Source of the DNA: an uncultured Gammaproteobacteria bacterium
GTDB taxonomy: Bacteria; Pseudomonadota; Gammaproteobacteria; Pseudomonadales; Azotimanducaceae_A
Reading direction: 5' to 3'
NCBI GenBank assembly: GCA_913049565.1
Contig: CAJWZG010000024.1
Coordinates: 1-19,822, forward strand
Length of the DNA: 19,822 nt
In this document: positions 16,517 to 19,822 of the stretch, piece by piece
Layout of the letters: the number at the start of each line of letters is the position of its first letter
Numbering within the stretch: position 1 is the first letter of the stretch
Made by a program: the position numbers and the translations under genes
The notes under the pieces: generated by a model
The model's input: only the letters and a program-made list of their open reading frames with translations
Told to the model about the DNA's origin: nothing
Databases searched by the model: none

Positions 16517-17278
16517 ATGCTGAGCGACTCTCTAAAACAGCTATGGCATAAGCTTGGATCCCCTCGGTGGTTTTTTTCACTCACAACACCGTGGATGACC
16601 GGATTGGGTGCGGCGTCAGCCATTTTGTTGATAATCGGTGCGATATGGGGGCTAGCTTTTGCTCCTGCTGACTATCAACAAGGCAACAGCTTTCGCATTA
16701 TGTATGTCCATGTGCCAGCGGCTATGCTAGCCCAAAGCCTCTACATCGGTATGGGTGTCGCGGGCTTTGTCGGTCTGGTCTGGCGTATGAAGCTGACGGA
16801 TGTAGCCATTGAAGCCTGCTTGCCGTTGGGTATGTTGATCACAGCATTAGCCCTTTTTTCCGGCAGCGTTTGGGGCGCACCCACTTGGGGTAGCTGGTGG
16901 GAATGGGACGGCCGAACGATCTCAACACTGGTTCTGTTTTTTCTTTACGTTGGCATTTTTGCATTGCGTGAGGCCATTTCCGACCAGGAGCTGCGTGCCC
17001 GGGCGAGCGCTTTGATTGCCATGGTGGGAACGATCAATATCCCAATCATTAAGTATTCGGTGGAGTGGTGGAATACCTTGCATCAACCCGCATCTTTTAC
17101 TCTGACGGAAAAACCCGCGATGCCCAGTGAGATGTGGTTACCGCTGTTGGTCATGGTGCTGGGGTTTTATTGTTTCGCGGCATTTGTCGTGTTGCTGCGC
17201 ATGCGCGTCGAGATACTGACACGTGATATCAACGCCCGCTGGGTGAACGAGTGGATTGCCGAGCAGAAGGTGCCTTGA
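16517..17278 (+). CDS. ccmC: Heme-handling membrane protein CcmC
   Basis: 253 residues with six helices. CcmC binds heme through its periplasmic tryptophan-rich WWD loop and loads it onto CcmE. The loop is present as [13 protein letters not shown] (119-131), and the two heme-ligand histidines of the family are at H65 (YVHVP) and H189 (TLHQP). The frame opens at TTG 16502, but ATG 16517, with AGGCGAG five bases upstream, is the natural start. Its stop overlaps the ccmD start (TGATG). Nothing is missing. Confidence 0.94.
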   Translation: MLSDSLKQLWHKLGSPRWFFSLTTPWMTGLGAASAILLIIGAIWGLAFAPADYQQGNSFRIMYVHVPAAMLAQSLYIGMGVAGFVGLVWRMKLTDVAIEACLPLGMLITALALFSGSVWGAPTWGSWWEWDGRTISTLVLFFLYVGIFALREAISDQELRARASALIAMVGTINIPIIKYSVEWWNTLHQPASFTLTEKPAMPSEMWLPLLVMVLGFYCFAAFVVLLRMRVEILTRDINARWVNEWIAEQKVP

Positions 17279-17499
17279 TGTATTTCGATACGTTTACAGA
17301 ATTTTTGCAAATGGGCAAACATGGTTTTTACGTTTGGCTTGCCTACGGTACGACGTTAGTGGTTGTGCTGGGTTCTTGGTTGAGCGCCCGAGCGGCCTTC
17401 TCAAACGTTACCAAACAACTGAGACAGCGAGCCGAACTCGCGCAACGCGCTGGGGCCGACGAAAGTCTCATCGGAAGTCACAATGAATCCAAAACGTAA
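17278..17499 (+). CDS. ccmD: Heme exporter protein CcmD
   Basis: 73 residues. CcmD is a small single-helix protein that helps release holo-CcmE from CcmC and the CcmAB ATPase. The helix is about 16-36, preceded by the family segment [13 protein letters not shown], and followed by a charged cytoplasmic tail, here slightly longer than usual. Starting at ATG 17278, the gene overlaps ccmC by one base and ccmE by 17 bases, the compact order seen in most System I operons. Confidence 0.9.
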   Translation: MYFDTFTEFLQMGKHGFYVWLAYGTTLVVVLGSWLSARAAFSNVTKQLRQRAELAQRAGADESLIGSHNESKT

Positions 17500-17995
17500 G
17501 CAGCGTCTTTACCTGACATTATTTCTACTGCTGATCGCTAGTGGCGTCACAGCCCTGCTTATTCAGGTTTCTGGCGAAAACATGAACATGTTCTATCCGC
17601 CTGCGGATGTGGTTTCCGGTACAGCCCCTGTTGGGGAAACTATGCGCGCTGGTGGCATGGTGCTTGACGGCAGTGTGCGACGAAGTGAGCGTGATCTTGG
17701 CGTGACATTTGTACTCACTGACCATCAAGGGTCTGAATTCACAGTTCAGTACACGGGCATCCTGCCGGACTTGTTTCGAGAAGGGCAGGGGATCTTGGTT
17801 GAGGGACAGCTCAGCTCGACTGGGCTGATGACTGCAACCGAGGTGCTTGCCAAGCACGATGAAAATTACATGCCGCCTGAGCTGATGGAACTGCAAGGCG
17901 AACAGCCCAAATCAGTGCCGAAAACCGTCATGCCAGATTACTCAAAAGACGAAAAGGTGAATTCGCTAAGTCAGGATAAGTCCTATGGTGCCTGA
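17483..17995 (+). CDS. ccmE: Periplasmic heme chaperone CcmE
   Basis: 170 residues. A single N-terminal helix (about 8-27) anchors an OB-fold domain in the periplasm. CcmE binds heme covalently through a His in the motif HDENYxPPE, here H125 with Y129, and hands it to CcmF/CcmH. Other conserved parts are the N-terminal basic [19 protein letters not shown] and the [10 protein letters not shown] segment. ATG 17483 lies inside the ccmD tail, and its stop overlaps the ccmF start by 11 bases. The gene is intact, although its natural acceptor CcmF is not complete in this window. Confidence 0.94.
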   Translation: MNPKRKQRLYLTLFLLLIASGVTALLIQVSGENMNMFYPPADVVSGTAPVGETMRAGGMVLDGSVRRSERDLGVTFVLTDHQGSEFTVQYTGILPDLFREGQGILVEGQLSSTGLMTATEVLAKHDENYMPPELMELQGEQPKSVPKTVMPDYSKDEKVNSLSQDKSYGA

Positions 17996-19475
17996 ACTCG
18001 GAAATTTTGCGCTAACGCTAGCCGGTGTTTTAGCACTGGGCGGTGCTGCGATGGGTCTGGTAGCGCCGCGAGACGATGTGCTGCAGCGGGCGACCGCATC
18101 TGTAGTATTTGGTCAGTGGGGATTCAGTGCGATAGCCTTCGCCGCCTTGATTTACGCCTTTGTTATTGATGATTTCAGCGTCGCTTATGTGGCAAATCAG
18201 TCGAATTCGTTGCTGCCTTGGTACTATAAAATTAGCGCCGCTTGGGGCGGGCATGAGGGCTCGTTTCTCTTGTGGATTCTTATCATGGGCAGCTGGATGC
18301 TGGCGTTTTGCATTCGATCCAGTCAGTACCCTGCGCAATTTACGACTCGAGTGCTGGGCATTTTGTCTCTTTTGAATCTGGGCTTTATCTGTTTTGCATT
18401 GTTCACCAGCAACCCGTTTTTGCGCTTGATACCACTCACGCCAGCGGACGGCGCGGATCTGAACCCACTGTTGCAGGACTTCGGCCTGATCGTACATCCG
18501 CCCTTGCTCTATGCTGGCTATGTCGGTTTGGCCATACCCTTCGCCCTTGCCGTCGGCGCAGATGCTGGCCTCAGCAATATATGGACGGCAAAGTGCACAG
18601 ATTTTCCATCCATTGATGCGGCAGTTGAGGCTTATCGGGAAACGCTGGGCTCTATAAATAGTGCGCGCCTCGACTCAATAGTGATTGCCGTTTCTGGGCC
18701 GGTCAATGCGGAAACAGTCGATGTAACCAACAATCATTGGCTATTCAATAAACGCGATCTTCTCACCAGTCTGTCCCTGCAGCGGCTTCTTGTGATTAAT
18801 GATTTTACCGCTCAAGCGCTCGCCCAGACTGACCCGGGAAACAATGGCAATGTCAAAATTTTGCCTGGTGTGAGTGATGAAAAAGCGCCTCTGCTGGTGA
18901 TTGGTCCGGGAACCGGCCTTGGTGTTTCTGCGTTAATTCCCTCGGCAAACGGTCCCATCCCGATCGAGGGAGAGGGCGGCCATGTCAGTTTTTCGCCACG
19001 CAGCGATGACGAGCGCGCGCTAGATGCCTTCATTCGTCGTCACAGCGCGCATGTCAGCGCCGAACATTTTGTCAGCGGTGTCGGTCTGGAAAATATCCAT
19101 CACTTTCTGGCCGACCGGGTGGGGCATCCTACAGGCATGACAGCACCTGAAATTGGCAAGAGAGCCATCGAAGCAGATGGGCTTTGTCGCGACGCTGCGA
19201 TGATGTTGCTTGGCATTCTTGGCACGGTGATCACTGACAATGTGCTTACACTTGGTTGTTGGCGCGGCGTTGTCATCAGCGGTGGAATCATGCCAAAACT
19301 TGCTCCACTAATTGCACACAGCCCCTTTGCCGATAGGGTGCGAAAAACGGGGTTGACCGAAAAGCTCATGGAAACGATTCCAATTTGGATGTCGGTTGAC
19401 CCCTATGCGGGTTTGCGTGGCGCAGCGGTTGCTTTGGGCAACGCCCATCTGGCGCCGCGCGCTCTTGACGCCTAG
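17985..19475 (+). CDS. ccmF: CcmF N-terminal third fused in frame to an N-truncated glucokinase (chimeric reading frame)
   Basis: One uninterrupted frame of 496 residues. Residues 1 to about 192 are Ccm[36 protein letters not shown] and [11 protein letters not shown], with five membrane helices. A normal CcmF has about 640-660 residues. Here the WWD heme-binding loop, most helices and the later heme-ligand histidines are gone. After GADAGL (191-196) the protein becomes a glucokinase. CcmF is the heme-ligating core of the cytochrome c synthetase with CcmH, so this product should not support assembly. The start fits ccmF and overlaps ccmE normally. Either a true deletion/fusion or an assembly join; the product would probably put the kinase part on the cytoplasmic side of five helices. 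Confidence 0.85.
   Translation: MVPELGNFALTLAGVLALGGAAMGLVAPRDDVLQRATASVVFGQWGFSAIAFAALIYAFVIDDFSVAYVANQSNSLLPWYYKISAAWGGHEGSFLLWILIMGSWMLAFCIRSSQYPAQFTTRVLGILSLLNLGFICFALFTSNPFLRLIPLTPADGADLNPLLQDFGLIVHPPLLYAGYVGLAIPFALAVGADAGLSNIWTAKCTDFPSIDAAVEAYRETLGSINSARLDSIVIAVSGPVNAETVDVTNNHWLFNKRDLLTSLSLQRLLVINDFTAQALAQTDPGNNGNVKILPGVSDEKAPLLVIGPGTGLGVSALIPSANGPIPIEGEGGHVSFSPRSDDERALDAFIRRHSAHVSAEHFVSGVGLENIHHFLADRVGHPTGMTAPEIGKRAIEADGLCRDAAMMLLGILGTVITDNVLTLGCWRGVVISGGIMPKLAPLIAHSPFADRVRKTGLTEKLMETIPIWMSVDPYAGLRGAAVALGNAHLAPRALDA
18564..19475 (+). other. glk: Glucokinase module lacking its N-terminus (within the chimeric frame)
   Basis: About 300 residues of a group A (E. coli Glk-like) glucokinase, which phosphorylates glucose with ATP. 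By comparison with my memory of E. coli Glk, about the first 20 residues are absent, including the phosphate-1 motif GDxGGTN. I find that motif in no frame immediately upstream. What remains is well preserved: catalytic Asp in INDFTA (D273 of the fusion), the phosphate-2 loop GPGTGLG (308-314), glucose contacts EGGH (E330, H333) and SAE (E360), and the adenosine-binding ISGGI (431-435). There is no in-frame ATG at the junction from which a separate kinase could start. Without phosphate-1, ATP use should be poor or absent. Confidence 0.85.
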
Positions 19476-19546
19476 CCTGTCAACAGCCTTTCATTGCATC
19501 GAGAATGTCTTAACTGGCACCAAGCCAATGATAATCAACTTTGCTA

Positions 19547-19708
19547 CTTTGTGTTGCGGACCGGATGTCATGTGGGGTCATGATAGACCTTGCCATCATT
19601 AAGAAAATGGTGGAAGAACCCTCCCTCTGGATCGCGGGCGCGTGGCGCATAGTAGTCCAGAATGCTGGCAATGCGATACTTGAGGAATGCGGGACTCTTG
19701 AAGTCAGA
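19547..19708 (-). pseudogene. Fragment of an N-acylglucosamine 2-epimerase / mannose isomerase (AGE) family gene
   Basis: The minus strand from about 19708 encodes SDFKSPAFLKYRIAS, then ILDYYAPRARDPEGGF, FHHFLNDGKVY and HDPT, the N-terminal signature of AGE-family sugar epimerases/isomerases. A TGA (19568-19570) then replaces the Arg codon of the expected Thr-Arg-His, the frame continues as HPVRNTK to a TAG, and nothing of the remaining roughly 330 residues follows. No ATG is available upstream in this frame, which is open only back to 19762. So the gene is broken at both ends. It points toward the glucokinase end, and the remaining sequence from 19476 to 19822 holds nothing else that I can identify. 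Confidence 0.6.
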
Positions 19709-19822
19709 ACAGGAGGTAAAAACGCCATACCCAATCAGACTGGACGATGCGCAAGCATAGTTTCAAGACATGACGTCACGATCCGGCTGTGCGCGAAATC
19801 CGGTCGCTCACCAGCGGCAATT

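Noticed and set aside
17985..19475. Interpretation of the CcmF-glucokinase frame as an evolved membrane-bound kinase
   Set aside because: Both halves lack essential parts and the join has no linker; kept as a finding, but not called as a functional enzyme.
19510..19734. 74-codon minus-strand frame in the right-hand tail
   Set aside because: It is in a different frame from the AGE-like peptide and encodes nothing recognisable; the AGE signature is in the overlapping frame.

Overview
The window reads as chromosomal DNA of a gammaproteobacterium, most plausibly an aerobic, probably marine lineage near the Cellvibrionales/OMG group. That placement is inference from gene families and order: divergent tesA next to a ybbA-ybbP ABC system, a YheU-family gene after ttcA, DUF1244 beside lepB, a System I cytochrome c maturation (ccm) operon and a TonB receptor. 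Coding density is very high. Several genes appear to start with GTG or TTG. I see no rRNA, tRNA, CRISPR array or insertion sequence.

Left part (1-5170): the 3' end of a TauD/TfdA-type dioxygenase on the + strand; a minus-strand run of an MFS exporter, a gamma-type carbonic anhydrase and an overlapping DUF2239 gene; a small two-helix membrane protein on the + strand; and a second minus-strand run of yaaA, a DUF1244 gene and lepB (signal peptidase I).

Middle (5171-12295): a PP2C phosphatase, a BolA protein translationally coupled to the tRNA hydroxylase TrhO, then tesA on the minus strand, back to back with the ybbA-ybbP ABC transporter so that the two start codons overlap. ttcA (tRNA 2-thiocytidine synthesis) and a YheU-family gene follow.

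Right part (12320-19822): a secreted protein of unknown function, a TonB-dependent receptor with a partial Fur-like site at its start, and ccmA-B-C-D-E in overlapping order. The ccm operon then breaks. ccmF is intact only for about its first 192 codons (five membrane helices). It then runs in frame, without a stop, into a glucokinase body that lacks its own start and its phosphate-1 ATP-binding motif. Just beyond, on the opposite strand, lies a short degenerate piece of an N-acylglucosamine 2-epimerase/mannose isomerase family gene with a stop codon and no visible start. ccmG, ccmH and ccmI are not in the window.

This CcmF-glucokinase junction is the most unusual thing here. It is either a real deletion or rearrangement that would have inactivated cytochrome c maturation at this locus (unless another ccmF exists), or an assembly chimera. 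The sequence alone cannot decide, but the retained catalytic residues, the missing ends of both partners and the adjacent broken sugar gene argue for recent joining of two unrelated loci rather than an evolved fusion enzyme.
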